A stretch of 64,000 nt of DNA from Oenanthe sinensis (lineage: Eukaryota > Streptophyta > Magnoliopsida > Apiales > Apiaceae): the NCBI GenBank assembly GCA_028671895.1, contig JAPMAC010000197.1:7171501-7235500 (forward strand). Reading direction: 5' to 3'. Every line of letters starts with the position of its first letter. The stretch's first letter is position 1. The notes under the pieces are model-generated. The model made no database searches. It was not told where the DNA came from and saw only the letters and a program-made list of their open reading frames with translations. Made by a program: the position numbers and the translations under genes. Shown in pieces: positions 33,188 to 44,839 of the stretch.

Positions 33188-33733
33188 CAAAATGACGTGC
33201 TCATTTTGAATGGTTGAAATATACAACCATACAGAGAGGAAATTGAAGCCGGAGAAGAAGAAGATAAAAAACCATACATATACCTTCTTCACCGGAGTTT
33301 TATATTCTAGCTAGTTCATTATGTTGCAAACACATAGGGCTATTATAAAACACTCTCTGTTAGCTTGATTCTGTTAGTACAAACACATAGTCAAATATTG
33401 TATAGGGATTAAGTTATATCTCTTTGTAGAAGCAAAGAACTAATTTGTTCTTTGGAAACCAATTATATTTTTAACTGGGTTTAGCACCCCTCTAGGTTTA
33501 TATACGAACGATATATTCCCGGAAACTGGTCTCATTTAATTACTTGCTAATTTTCTTGAACCCAATTGATTTATCCGAACACACATAAAATTATTAGGCA
33601 GCTCACCTAAACATTACAAATGGCCAAACCTACTCTAAAGCAATAATTTATTTATTCACAAATTCCGAAAAGAATTTAAATTATTGTGAGTATCGTATTC
33701 AACCCCCTTCTACGATACTTCGGGACCCAACAA

Positions 33734-33745
33734 TTGGTATCAGAG
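33734..33745 (+). promoter_or_regulatory. Primer-binding site of element 3
   Basis: TGGTATCAGAGC, an exact initiator-Met PBS, two bases after the LTR end CCAACA. Confidence 0.92.
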
Positions 33746-33959
33746 CTGACTGATTGATATACAAATCAGGATCCGTAGTTCAGTGAAGCTCACCGTGCCG
33801 AAGCTGGTTGGACTCAGAACGAGGAGGCCTAGTTGAATAAATTTAATTATAAACTTTTAATTCAAATTTATTTTATAAACTTTTATTAGTTTATGTTATA
33901 AATTTTAATTAGTTTATTTCATAAATTTAATAAAGTTTAAAATTTGAATTTATTATAAC

Positions 33960-35110
33960 AAAAGGCAACAGTTGACTGGTGAATTCGACACAAACACCGA
34001 AATGTTATTTGGTTGCTCAAGGACTAGAAGATAAAGATTTTTTCGGGTATTGAAGACAATGAAAATTGACTGAAGATTATCCAATAAAGTCAATTTTGGA
34101 ACAGGTTGAAGAATAGGTGGTTCTAATTTCCTTAGAGGTCTACTCCAAAAGATTCCTCTAATATTTTAGAAGCTGGAAAAGAAGAGATTATTTTGGGTAC
34201 AGTTTTTGGTTAATTTGAGTTGAATTTTTGGATGAAAAATCTTAGGGGTTTGAAATAGTGAATGAGAATAGACTGGACAACCTGAAATCTCAGTACTAGC
34301 CTTAAAGATTATTCTATAGGGAGATTACATGAAGTTCGTGCTAACACTGCAGATCATCTGGAACATAGGGATACTACCAATAGGGATCTAAGGATACAAC
34401 CACATTGTTTGTAAAAGACCTGTATGTGCTGAAGGCCTATGAACTAGAACAAGAGCTGAAGAAGATAATATTTGGTAAAGCAGGTTGATAGCATATCCAC
34501 TGTATTTGTGACCCAGGAACCAAATTTGATTGAAGTCAAGGTTGAGAACCTCTGAACAGAAATGAAATGATCCTAGAAGCTGAATTGAAGATGTTGCATA
34601 TCGAGGTAGCGGTCAAGGTGTTACATGTAAATTTGACACTTTGGAATAACTTATGAACTGAACTACAAATCAAGCCTGTAAGGCAACAGGAAGTTCAGTG
34701 ACATCAGATTCAGACGGAATCCCAATTCTAAATCTAAGGTCATTACCTATAGATTCCATAAAGCAGATTTTCAAGACCAATTCAAGAGGCGGTTGCAAGA
34801 CATGGATGGTTTATATTTGAAAGACAAGATCAGGGTTTTCTACACAGTTTGAAGAAGCCTGTACAAACAAAAGATAACAGACACTATGTTGGGTTGAAGC
34901 AAGAATAACAGGCATTAGTGAGGATGCAGCAAGGGAAAACATTTGTTAATGAAGTTAAATGCAAGGTTGATTCTATCAGTGAAAGTGATGAACCAAATGG
35001 ATATCTAGCATCAATGACCAACGTTGGAGATGAATCACTAAGCACTTCACATGTACACATTCTAACTAGTATATCTTTATCTAATTCAAAACTGTACGAT
35101 TATTAGGTAT
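33960..35110 (+). pseudogene. gag: Gag remnant of element 3
   Basis: No long frame survives, but short matches to the gag of element 1 appear in order. LKAYELEQELKKIIFGKAG (near 34430) corresponds to LKTYELEQIQQKEIYGTGK. A zinc-knuckle-like YRFHKADF stretch lies near 34750. An acidic KTFVNEVKCKVDSISESDEP segment at 34938-34997 corresponds to the post-knuckle acidic patch. There are many stops and indels. Confidence 0.6.
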
Positions 35111-35939
35111 TGAAATGTATTATATTCATGTCAGCATGTTAGTATCTTACGACTTAAATGCTTAATTGATTGCTAAGAATAAGATAGCATGCTAGGATTC
35201 ATGAGTTTAATTAGTACAGTTCATACTTGATCTACTATGCAGTAAAATGAATACCTAGAATTAGATATGATGTTTTAGACGGTTATGTGTATCCCTAAAC
35301 ATTTGCTGGAACTTCAGTTAAACCTTCTGTGATTTAATACCTCTGCTAATGTGGTGAAAATTGTTAATAGACAAACATGTCATAGATCAGATATTTTATA
35401 TTTGTTCTTATTATGATAAATGACTTGTTAAGTGTATGTGGAATATGATATTGCTCATAATGTCTTATTTAAATATTCTACATATTCTTAAAATTATTTA
35501 TGTGCTTATTTTCACATGATTTGCTCGCACTCACATAGTTGCACTTAAATGTAATATCATATCATGTATTGTTTGTTAGGGATAGAATAATAAAAGATGG
35601 TAGAATTATCTAAGTAGTCAGTAACAATTGTAGATTCAATGATTAATCTAAAACTGACTTAGGTAATTAGAGGTAGTTAAAAATGTTAGACAACAACAGA
35701 AATGGATTAGACATAATTAGTAATTAAATTGTTAGTTCTTCTATCCATGTGCTTTATGCATGTTGAAGCTATTGGTACCTCTGATAATATCTCTAACCCA
35801 TCTGAACTCAATTGAAGTTGAGTACTAAGAAGCTTAATCATTTGTGATTGCAGAGTATGTAACAAAAGACAAAAGTTATGTGACTTCGTGACATTTATTG
35901 TTCGAGGCATATGCTTATGATTAAAGCTCTGAGATCACA

Positions 35940-36482
35940 TTTGATTGAGAAAGCCTACCCAACGGTAACCTTTGGAGATGACAGCAAATGATGTAGAAGG
36001 GATTTGGCTATTATAATTTTGGAATTGTCATTAGTGGAAACATCTTTCTTGTTGAAGGACTTAAGCACTATCTATAGGGCACTAGGGAATTCTTCATCAA
36101 GGGTTTTCTGGAAAAGCATTGCAAAAGAAAAGTGTTTGATCTCAAACAAGAAGGTTGTAAGCTCACTCAAACTGGGAGTGAGGAAGTTTGTTCGTAGCTG
36201 ACATAGAATTTGTATGCAAATGTGAAGTGAACTTTTTAGTAAAGCTTCATCAGTAAAGAGTTAGTTATGGCAAAAGAAGCTTCACACTTGGTCAACAAGA
36301 CAATGGATTCTCTGATAATGATGAAATTGGTGAGATGACTACTTCTAATGAAATTCTATCTAGAAGAACATTTTGAAGTATGTCATATAGGGAAGTCAAT
36401 GAAAACATCACACTGAAGCAAATTATGTCATGGAAGAAATATGCTTAGTGGTGGTTGATGACAACTCTAATTACAAATTGGT
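35940..36482 (+). pseudogene. pol: Pol remnant of element 3, protease to integrase start
   Basis: TVTFGDDSK (35965) matches VVTFGDDSKG of element 1 pol. LISNKKVVSSLKLGVRK (36141) matches LISHKKDEKLALQGVRK. Just before the chromovirus, VVVDDNSNYK matches IVDDYSKYT, the first-Asp region of the integrase core. Several frameshifts and stops. Confidence 0.8.
36478..36482. repeat. Target-site duplication TTGGT, left copy
   Basis: TTGGT precedes the left LTR; the same five bases follow the right LTR at 49078-49082. Confidence 0.93.
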
Positions 36483-39400
36483 TGTAATAACCCGAAATTT
36501 TGACACTTGGGGTTATTAAGATTTTTGAATAAAATTTTTTCATTTTATGAATAAATGATTTTATGGATTTATTTTCTTCATAAAGTACTTGAAGTGTGAG
36601 ACCGTATTATTAATATACGGGATATTCGAAAATATGTGTATCGGTGTTACGATAGCATATGCAAACAATATGAGAATTATAATTATTTTTGGTCCAACAA
36701 AATAAATTTGAAGACCGGATGAAAGTCATAACAGAGGTTGAGAAATGGTGTAGGTGAATAGTGTTTATCCGGAGAATTGTTTTGTAAATTCTCGAAACAA
36801 TTGAAGGTTATTAATTTAATAATGATGATTCATAATAGCATTATAAAATGAGATTTTAAATTTTGAAAAGTTAAGTTTGTTGGAGGAATAAGAGAACGAG
36901 AACGAGAGACTAAAACATTATCGGGGAATTACGCGACTACCGCACGAATCTTTTAAAACACTAGCTTCCACCACACAAAAATCACTTTTTGCGTTTCATT
37001 TCTTCACCTTGAAGAACAACACAGCCGAAGCGTGGGGGGAGGAGAAAAATTGCTTTGCTTGCTCATTTCTTCACCGTTTCTTGCGCTTAATGGCTTGATT
37101 CGAAGGTAATCATCTCACCTTGCTTCTTCTTGATTTCTACATCATTCCATCCATGAAATCTTTAGTTATGATTCAAAGAAGGTTCGAATGAACAGTAACT
37201 CCGAAAATAGATAATTTGTTTTCTTTGATTCTTGAGTTCCTATGGCTTGGATGATGATTGTTATAGCATATATATGTTATGGGTAGTGAGAAGCATCCAT
37301 GTATGACCCTAGAAACGCATGCTTTGATTCATTGATTTCTAGGTTTTATTTTTATGCTTGGCTGATTTTTCTTGCTTGAGGATGTGGTATGTTGGTTGTT
37401 GATGTTGAATGAGGAGTTTGAGATTGTTTGTTGGTTGATTTGGAGTAGAATAAAAATGAAAAACGATGAGTTTACAAACGAAACCATGCTAAATTTTTTC
37501 TAACCTATCTGCTGCAACTGTCCAGAAAAATCTGGGAATATTCAGTCACTGTTCTTGGCTTATGGTTAATATGGTTAGATAGTAGATAGTCTCTAGATCA
37601 TTTGAGCGCTAATTTTGCGTTATTCGGAGTTACGAGTCAAAAGTTATGAACGATTTAGTAACGGTAGCGCAGGAAATGGAAATCCTGTTTTTGTCCAACT
37701 TTGAGGCTATGATTGGACTAGCTACGGAGCTTAATAAAATCCGAAACTTTTGTGGGATATTCCTTGACAGTCATAGAAGAACTCAGAAAAGAAATCAGGT
37801 CAAATGGATTAATTTCCAATTTATTAAAAATGCTAGAAAACAGGGTGTTAAGTGAAACGAACATGAGGAAAATGTTAAACAACCGTTTTGGGAAACGATT
37901 TCGAGCAAGTTAGAGAACTTGTCTCGAGTCGACCCAGTAACGGAAGTTGTTGAGGAATATCATGACTATACGTAGGTGTAAAGAACTTGATTAAAAACTA
38001 TTGAGATGATAGTTTTATGAATAGCTAAAGTAGGCCCGAGGATGTGAAGTACCGGACGAAATGTAGAGTAATTGTATAAATTACAATTAACCTGATACAT
38101 GTATATGTATACTAAGAGTGGGTTCTTATATGATGATAGAGTACCCGGAGCGTGGAGAAGCTGGAATAGCATTCCATTGACTTCAGGCAAGTTTCCAACT
38201 CTATCGTTTTATCTCATATCAGAATATTGTTGATTCATGGTGATGCCAATTTTTTTTTGAAATCTTTGACTTGATGATAAGTTCTTCGATTATACATTTT
38301 TGTTGTGTTTGGAACTACTTAGCTCCTTGTTGTCATTGGAAATGCACGTCGGCATTTCACCTTGAACTGTCTTGTTCATTTATAACTTGATTCATCTGCT
38401 ACTCTGAACTTCTCGAAAAGTTAGAGTATGCAAGTATCCGACGCTTTGTCACTTTTATTCTGATGTATAACATAAGCATGCGTAGGTTGTTTAAGATTGT
38501 TCTTGTGTATAGAGTAAGATCTTTTCAACCTAACCCTGCGACTCCTCTGAACTTCTTAAAAAGTTAGAGGACGTTTATTCTTCAGTTTTGTATAACTGAA
38601 TCTGGTGTTGAGCATATCTTTTTGGTGCTCGATGGTCGACCGGGAGTAGTCTACCGTGTCTCGACGGTTAGTCGAGGTTCAATGTTTTAAATAATATTTA
38701 GCTTATTAAATATTATTTAATATTGATTAAATAATATTAAATACTTTCAGGGCATTTGAAATCATTTAAATATTATTTAATATTGATTAAATATTATATA
38801 AATATTTTGGGACATTTAAAAGTATTTAAATACTGATTAAATACTTTCAACTCGTTTTAGTTTATTTAAATATTATTTAATATTGATTAAATATTATTTA
38901 AATATGTTGAATCATTTAAGATTATTTAAATATTAAATAATCTTGATTGTATTTGAATTAAATATTTTAATTCTTTTAAATCCTTTTAATATTTTTCGAG
39001 GACTATTCTGGGCCTCTTAAATATTAATAAAATGTTTATTTGTTCTTTAAAAATATTCTGGAGTTGTCTAAACTTCTTTAAATATTATTTTTCATTAAAA
39101 AATAAATAATGAGCGATGACTCGGATATTTTGTATTCATTCTGAGTCGATAACTCCAGGTTAGGGAGATAACGTCCGACTCCGATATTCCTCCCAGTTAT
39201 ATTGGTGCCATTAGGGCCCATTATCTCACTCCAAAAATGTAATATTTTTGTGGAGTCTATTTTAACTTGTATTAGTGGCTCCCCGGTCGCCTCCTTGAGT
39301 CTCCTTGATTCCAGGGTTTCTGTCTTGTTAAATTCGTTGACTGAGAGTCAACCCAGATGTTTCGAGAGTACTCCCATCCTGTTTAGGGAGCCAAGCTATT

Positions 39401-40833
39401 GTCAGATATTGAAATCTTATAATAGGTCGTTGTTGTTCTGGAAGGTTGTATTAAATTCCCTTCTTTATCTGTTGATTGAAATCCTGTGATGGATTGTTGT
39501 GTTGTTCTTGAAGGTTGTATTAAATTCCCTTCCTTATCTGTTGATTGAAATCCGGGAGTGGATTGTTGTTATTCTAAAAGGCTTGATTAAATTTCCTTCT
39601 AGGTTTGATGAATGTTTAAGTATTCATCAGGGACTGGAGTAAAGTTGCGTAAGAGGTCGGAGACGCACGACCCAGCCGTAAACTAAAGGCCCATGAGTTG
39701 CCTAGGGTGACGTCCCGATAAGGGGTTGTCCTTCTACTAGTAGAGAAAGTGACTAGTTTTTCTATTGTACAAGGCGACTGATCATCGCGTACAATAGGGC
39801 GTTGAAAAATCCCCAGATTAAGCCCGTTTCTTCCAATTGGAATTTGACGTTGCACTGTAACAAAAGCCTAGGTGCTGAGTTACCGATAGTGTTAACGGGG
39901 AATGTAATCCACTCTGAGTTTGTTGATTGCTTTGAGTATTGTTTTATTTGCATATATCAGTTTCATTGTTCCTACACTATAATGAAAGCCATGGTGCTAA
40001 GTTATTGATAGTGTTAATGGGAATTGATGAACTTTCATTCATTCTTTTCGCAGTATATTGAACTGCTTGCTTATTGATACTCAAACTAATGGTACTCGGT
40101 GATTGAGACCATTGTGCTAAGTTATTGATATTGTCAGTCTCAAAAATCATGAATTTAATTGTTGTATTGCAGTAATGTGAACTGTATTATTATTGTGAAT
40201 ATCTTCTTATATCGTGAACCTTGAGTTATTTATTATCGAGATATAACTGGCTATACATCTTCAATCAGATTGCTAGTTATGTACTTTATTGTTGAATATC
40301 CAGTTGGGATAATTATGGCTCTCACCTTTTCTTTGAAATATTCTGATAAATAACTTGCTGAGCATTCTTTGGCTCATTCTTGCTTTTTGTAAATCTTATA
40401 TCTTGCAGAAAGAGATGACGATGAATTGTCTACCTCGAGTATTATGTTAAGGAACAGGAAGATTCGAGCTTGAGCTAGTCAGGTTCAGGACTTCGATAAA
40501 TGGTGCAAGAAAGGCGGGATTCCAGATTAGAATCCTAGACTTATTCAAAAATATGTAATGTGACAGTAGATCTTGGATTAATGTTTACTTCTAATGTAAC
40601 ATCATGTGGAAGTTATATTAGTAGTGTGAGATCCTGAGGATACATTGGTTTGTAATAACTATTACTATTTTAAGTTCGTTTCCTGAGACTATAACTTGAG
40701 TTGTGTATTTGGTTTGGGGTCACTGCTTTTATGTTTGGTTATTATAATGGTTAAAGCAGGTGAGTGATGTTATTGTGGTGAAAATTGGATAGTGACAACC
40801 TGGATTCCTGACCCCGGACCTGGGGGCGTCACA
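36483..40833 (+). repeat. 5' LTR of the chromovirus
   Basis: 4351 bp. It contains a long AT-rich block of attatttaaatattgatt repeats (38690-39000) and no supportable gene. A donor-like GAAG/GTAATC at 37102-37111 and an acceptor-like ttatatcttgcag ending at 40408 could bound a 3.3-kb leader intron. It has 126 bp (37975-38100) that the 3' LTR lacks. Confidence 0.93.
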
Positions 40834-40836
40834 GAG

Positions 40837-40848
40837 TGGTATCAGAGC
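40837..40848 (+). promoter_or_regulatory. Primer-binding site of the chromovirus
   Basis: TGGTATCAGAGC, exact initiator-Met PBS, three bases after the LTR end. Confidence 0.93.
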
Positions 40849-43800
40849 TCTAGGTTATAGTACTCAGGAACGAGAGAGTTAAGAGTTATGTTTGGATAAG
40901 ATTAAGAAAGAGTGAGCTCAGATCGAGTTTATAATCGGGCTATCAGATGTAGCAGTGATTTATATTATGAGACTAATATACTCATATAAGGATAGTTAGG
41001 AAAGATAATAAGAACTTTCCTTAAAAGGATGTCGAACACTAGCCGAGGAGACTCATCTGAGTAAGAGGATTTATGATTGAGAATGAGAGCTTGAGAATTA
41101 TGGAGCACTTATAAAAGAGCCCAAATATGTTATAAGTGTAGCACAAGGTATGCTAGTACCCCAGGACCGAGGGGAGCATTACTGAGCGAAGAGAACCACT
41201 TTATTCTTGGCACAATCGTTAAGATGACCATGTTCAAATTGATGGCATGTCCAATCTTCACCAATCTTTCATCTATTGGCAATAAGCCAAAGAGATAGTA
41301 TGCATTTCAGCAAACTCTTATTAATGTTATGGAGCAAATGCGATCGATGGTCCATGATATTGACCATTGATATTGTTGTTGACTGACTTGTGGATATTCG
41401 AGAGAAGGTATATATATATATATAGTGACTCATAGTTATTTGCCCTTTTGGAATACATTATGTTATAAGTGATTGATGAGATGTTGATGTTTGGGAACTG
41501 TTGATGTTTTGGGATTATAATTGAGATGTTTTTACACCGGGTATAGTCTGACATATGAATAGGTCATGCCCAATTTTCTGTGGAAAATACGCTCTCATTA
41601 GTTTAATGAAATTTAGAAATAAGAGGACGTGTAAATGGAATGTTTCAGGGTAAAATGGAGTAGTATGGCTTGAAGAATATAGCCATCTATATATGAGTAA
41701 TATTGAGGATTATGTTGGGGATTCTCTGAGAGTAAAAAGTAAAGCCTTGATTTAAATGGTGTATGGTATGCATACAATGTAGAGTCGCAACAAAGAGATG
41801 ATATACGTACTTGATATAATTCTTGAATATATTAAGGATGTTGGATTAAAGTAAGCCTTGGGATAGAAGTGACCGCCACATTGCAAATACGGTGGTTGGA
41901 TTAACACGAATAAATGAGATATGGCATGAATACTGGTATGAAGTTACTTGTTTTAATAGTGGAATTCCGGACTAGAGAGTGGTCCGAGTAATCATTGATG
42001 ATCCTAAATTTCTGAAAAGTATTTGGTCGAGGCCTAATAAGATCGTTGATTCAGCAAGAATTCTTATGAACTTTGTTGAACAAAGAATTCTTTAGCCATA
42101 GCTATTTCTTGCATTATGCAACTGTTTCCTAAGTATCTAGAAATTCAGATGTAATTAAAGTTCTAGACCTGAAACAAGAGTGTTTCAGATCATGAATCAA
42201 AGTTTATGGGAATTGCCAAGATTGTCCCAAAAGTAGTGAATTGAGAATAAAGTCACAGTGTTGGAAATAATCCACTATGACAGAATATGAAAATGAAGTG
42301 GCTACATATATGGAAATACCATGAACTTTTAACAAGGGACCAGAATTCTACTTCGGGAAGAACAGTGGATTAAGAAATATGAGCGGGTTGGCGTACTGTT
42401 AATTATGGTTCACCCAAGCAAATCGAGGCCTCACTTACTAAACAGTGAGTCTGACATGGGAGAATATGTGAAATGGACAGCAAGAAGCTATAATTATAAA
42501 GTCCAGATGTTATGTTAATGATTGCCCTAATGGAAGGGATGACATGTTTTAAATATGGAGAGATAAATTGAGAAGGTTTAAATTAAGATTCGAATAAAAA
42601 GTGTATTATGCGTTGGATGCTAAGTTATGGGGCACCGGTAATGGATATGAAAAAGGAACTATTCAATAAAGAAAGTAGTTAAAGAATTAGGAAAAGTAAC
42701 CCTTAGTGATATTTTGGGGTTACCACCATTAGAGATCACGTCATTTATCATTGACCTAGTGTTATGAGCAACTTCACCATTGGAGGCATCTTAGAAGATG
42801 GCACCTGGCAGCCTAAGAGGGTTAGTCCCTCAGTTATAAAGACTATTTATTGAAAGTGTTACTAAGAGGTGCACATGAGTTGTTTGTAAATGAAACGGAT
42901 AGCGGCATGATACTGCGCATACATTGGTGAGAATGGATTAAGTGAATTGGTTAATTTAGCAATCAATATTGGATATTCATAATATGGATAGACCACTCGA
43001 AGAAATTAGTCTACTGGAGAAAATATGTTGAGGATAGGTTATCACCAACTAAAGAATTACCTAGATAATATGCCAAGGATGGCATTGAGAACGCGATAAG
43101 GACAGTATGAGTCTTTGATGAGGTTTGTTATATTAATGTATGCACCTGTACCTTCCAAGGATTAATTGGAGTGGTAAGAAATAATTGGACAAGTTGTCAT
43201 AATCTTCACAGAGGATATCCTGATCTGTCTAAAGGTGAAGGAAGAACCCGAAGGTAAAATACATATATCATTAGAAAATCTTAAGAGAAAAGAGGTTGGA
43301 TGACAAATTCCATAAGAATAAGTTTTGGGTAAAATGAGTTTAAATTGTGAGACATACAGTAAGTGGCGAAAAAAGTTTGAGGAAAGTAAAGGACAAATAT
43401 GAGTAATTGTCCTAATGTGGTAAGTACCAGATGATGAAAGGTGAATCTTGTAATTAATAATTACATGTCTTTTGAAGGATTGCTTGTGCACGGAAGCAAC
43501 ATAGTAGAAATGATTTTATATACGTCGGAGTAATGGGAGAAACATGAATTAAGGTATCCTAATCATGAATTGAAGGAAACAGCCATAACGGTTGCACTTA
43601 ACCGGTGGAAACATCGCTTGAATGGGTAGAAGCGGAGAAAGTACAAAGACCCTAAAAGTCTTAAGGATTTATTCATTTGGGAAGAATAAAAATGGGAAAT
43701 AAGAAATTGGGGATTTTGTCAGCAGCTTCCTAAATGAGTAGGGACTGTTGTATATTGAGTTCGTTATGCATTATGGAATAAAAATTTCAAAATATATTTT

Positions 43801-44827
43801 CTCTCCCTTTCAAAATCATTTTCTTCTAAATGTTAACTATTTTTCATCCGATTGAGATAAACAATGCATATGGTGTGACTTCTTGTCTGTGTGACAAAAG
43901 TCTGATGGGCAACCACTCGATTATGTATTATAAGCCAGAAAGTACTAAAGACTGGCCATCTTGAGTACAAATATGGTTGTTCTCAGTCATATCCAAATTA
44001 ATGTCTTCCTTGTCTCTCATATACATTCGAAAATAAGCTTAGTGATCTACAAATCACTCTGATTGTTTTGTTACAATGATCTTCATTGAAAAGATCTCTA
44101 TTAAAATTATGTACAAGGTTATCTTTCTATAGAAAGTTGTACCTTGGATTTCAAAAAGGAGTGGTGGTAGTTACTTACTACGGTTAGAGCTTTTATATGA
44201 CTCTGGTTACCACTCATATATAGTCATGCCACCTTACGAAGTTTAGTGCGAACGAAAGTATCGATCTACTTTGCGTTAAGGACAAAATTGATGAATAATA
44301 GATAACTGTGGACATGGACCGGTTGACAGACATGGGATACAAGTTTTAGTATGGGAAGCGATTAATGATAACTCAAGGTAGACAAAGCGAATTTGGTGAC
44401 CAAGTTAGGAATGGCAGAGAGTATGAAGCGAAAGACTTCGGGTTGCTGAAAGCATTATCGTGGAAAGAAGTAACGAGATTTAGTAAGCAAGAGAACTTAA
44501 GCTCGAGGAGTATTGAATCCTTCAAGGTCTTGGAGTATATTAAGGTGTATATGAAGTGACGTTCTTTCCCAAAATTTTAAGGAATCAATCGTGCGTATCA
44601 TATGCGAGTGCTACGAAATTATAGCGTGGACATTAAGCATGCGTTAAAATACGAAATTATAGATATAATCGACTGAATAGAGCAAATGGTGAAAAGTGAA
44701 ATAATAATGCTGAGAAGGTTGTACGAAACCAAGAAGGTTGGAGTCTCAACCTAGAAAGTAGAAAGCGAGGTGTGAAAAGAGTAACCTCGGTTGTTCTCGT
44801 ATAAATTCCGAGGACGGAATCCTTTTA
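40849..44827 (+). pseudogene. Decayed chromovirus interior with traces of RT, RNase H, integrase and chromodomain
   Basis: No frame longer than about 110 codons, yet ordered + strand traces remain. Reverse transcriptase: VVIIFTEDILICLKVKEEPE near 43195 (family FIDDILIYSK, catalytic motif degraded to TED). RNase H: HELRYPNHELKETAITVALN near 43545 (family HEVNYPTHDLELAAVVFALK). Integrase C-terminus: SSRSIESFKVLEYIKV near 44500 (family SPRFIGPFEVLERIG). Then DIKHALKYEIIDI near 44630 and YETKKVGVST near 44725, resembling the chromodomain end. I could not place gag with confidence between 40849 and 43000. Stops are frequent throughout. No product is expected. Confidence 0.8.
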
Positions 44828-44839
44828 AGGAGGGGAGAC
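44828..44839 (+). promoter_or_regulatory. Polypurine tract of the chromovirus
   Basis: AAGGAGGGGAGAC-type purine run abutting the 3' LTR, after gaggacggaatccttttaag, the usual Tekay pre-PPT sequence. Confidence 0.9.

Larger units (their letters stand above)
31849..33731 (+). repeat. 5' LTR of a third Sirevirus (element 3)
   Basis: 1883 bp, TGTTGG to CCAACA, with the usual ttcaacccccttctacg block near the 3' edge. An initiator-Met PBS follows. A seven-unit hairpin array at 32607-33125 lies just upstream of TATAAA at 33182-33187. The 3' LTR is beyond the window. Confidence 0.85.

Noticed and set aside
32857..33279. 140-codon minus-strand ORF with Cys-rich translation
   Set aside because: It runs through the hairpin array of an LTR; its Cys and Ala repeats arise from the ggcgcc arms.
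35707..35910. Short minus-strand ORF within Sirevirus element 3
   Set aside because: Lies antisense to decayed gag-pol sequence and matches nothing I recognise.
37646..37855. 69-codon ORF conserved in both chromovirus LTRs (also 46002-46211), and similar pairs at 39202/47445 and 39616/47859
   Set aside because: Conservation is explained by recent LTR identity. No family resemblance and no codon constraint visible: differences include frame-neutral and amino-acid-changing sites alike.
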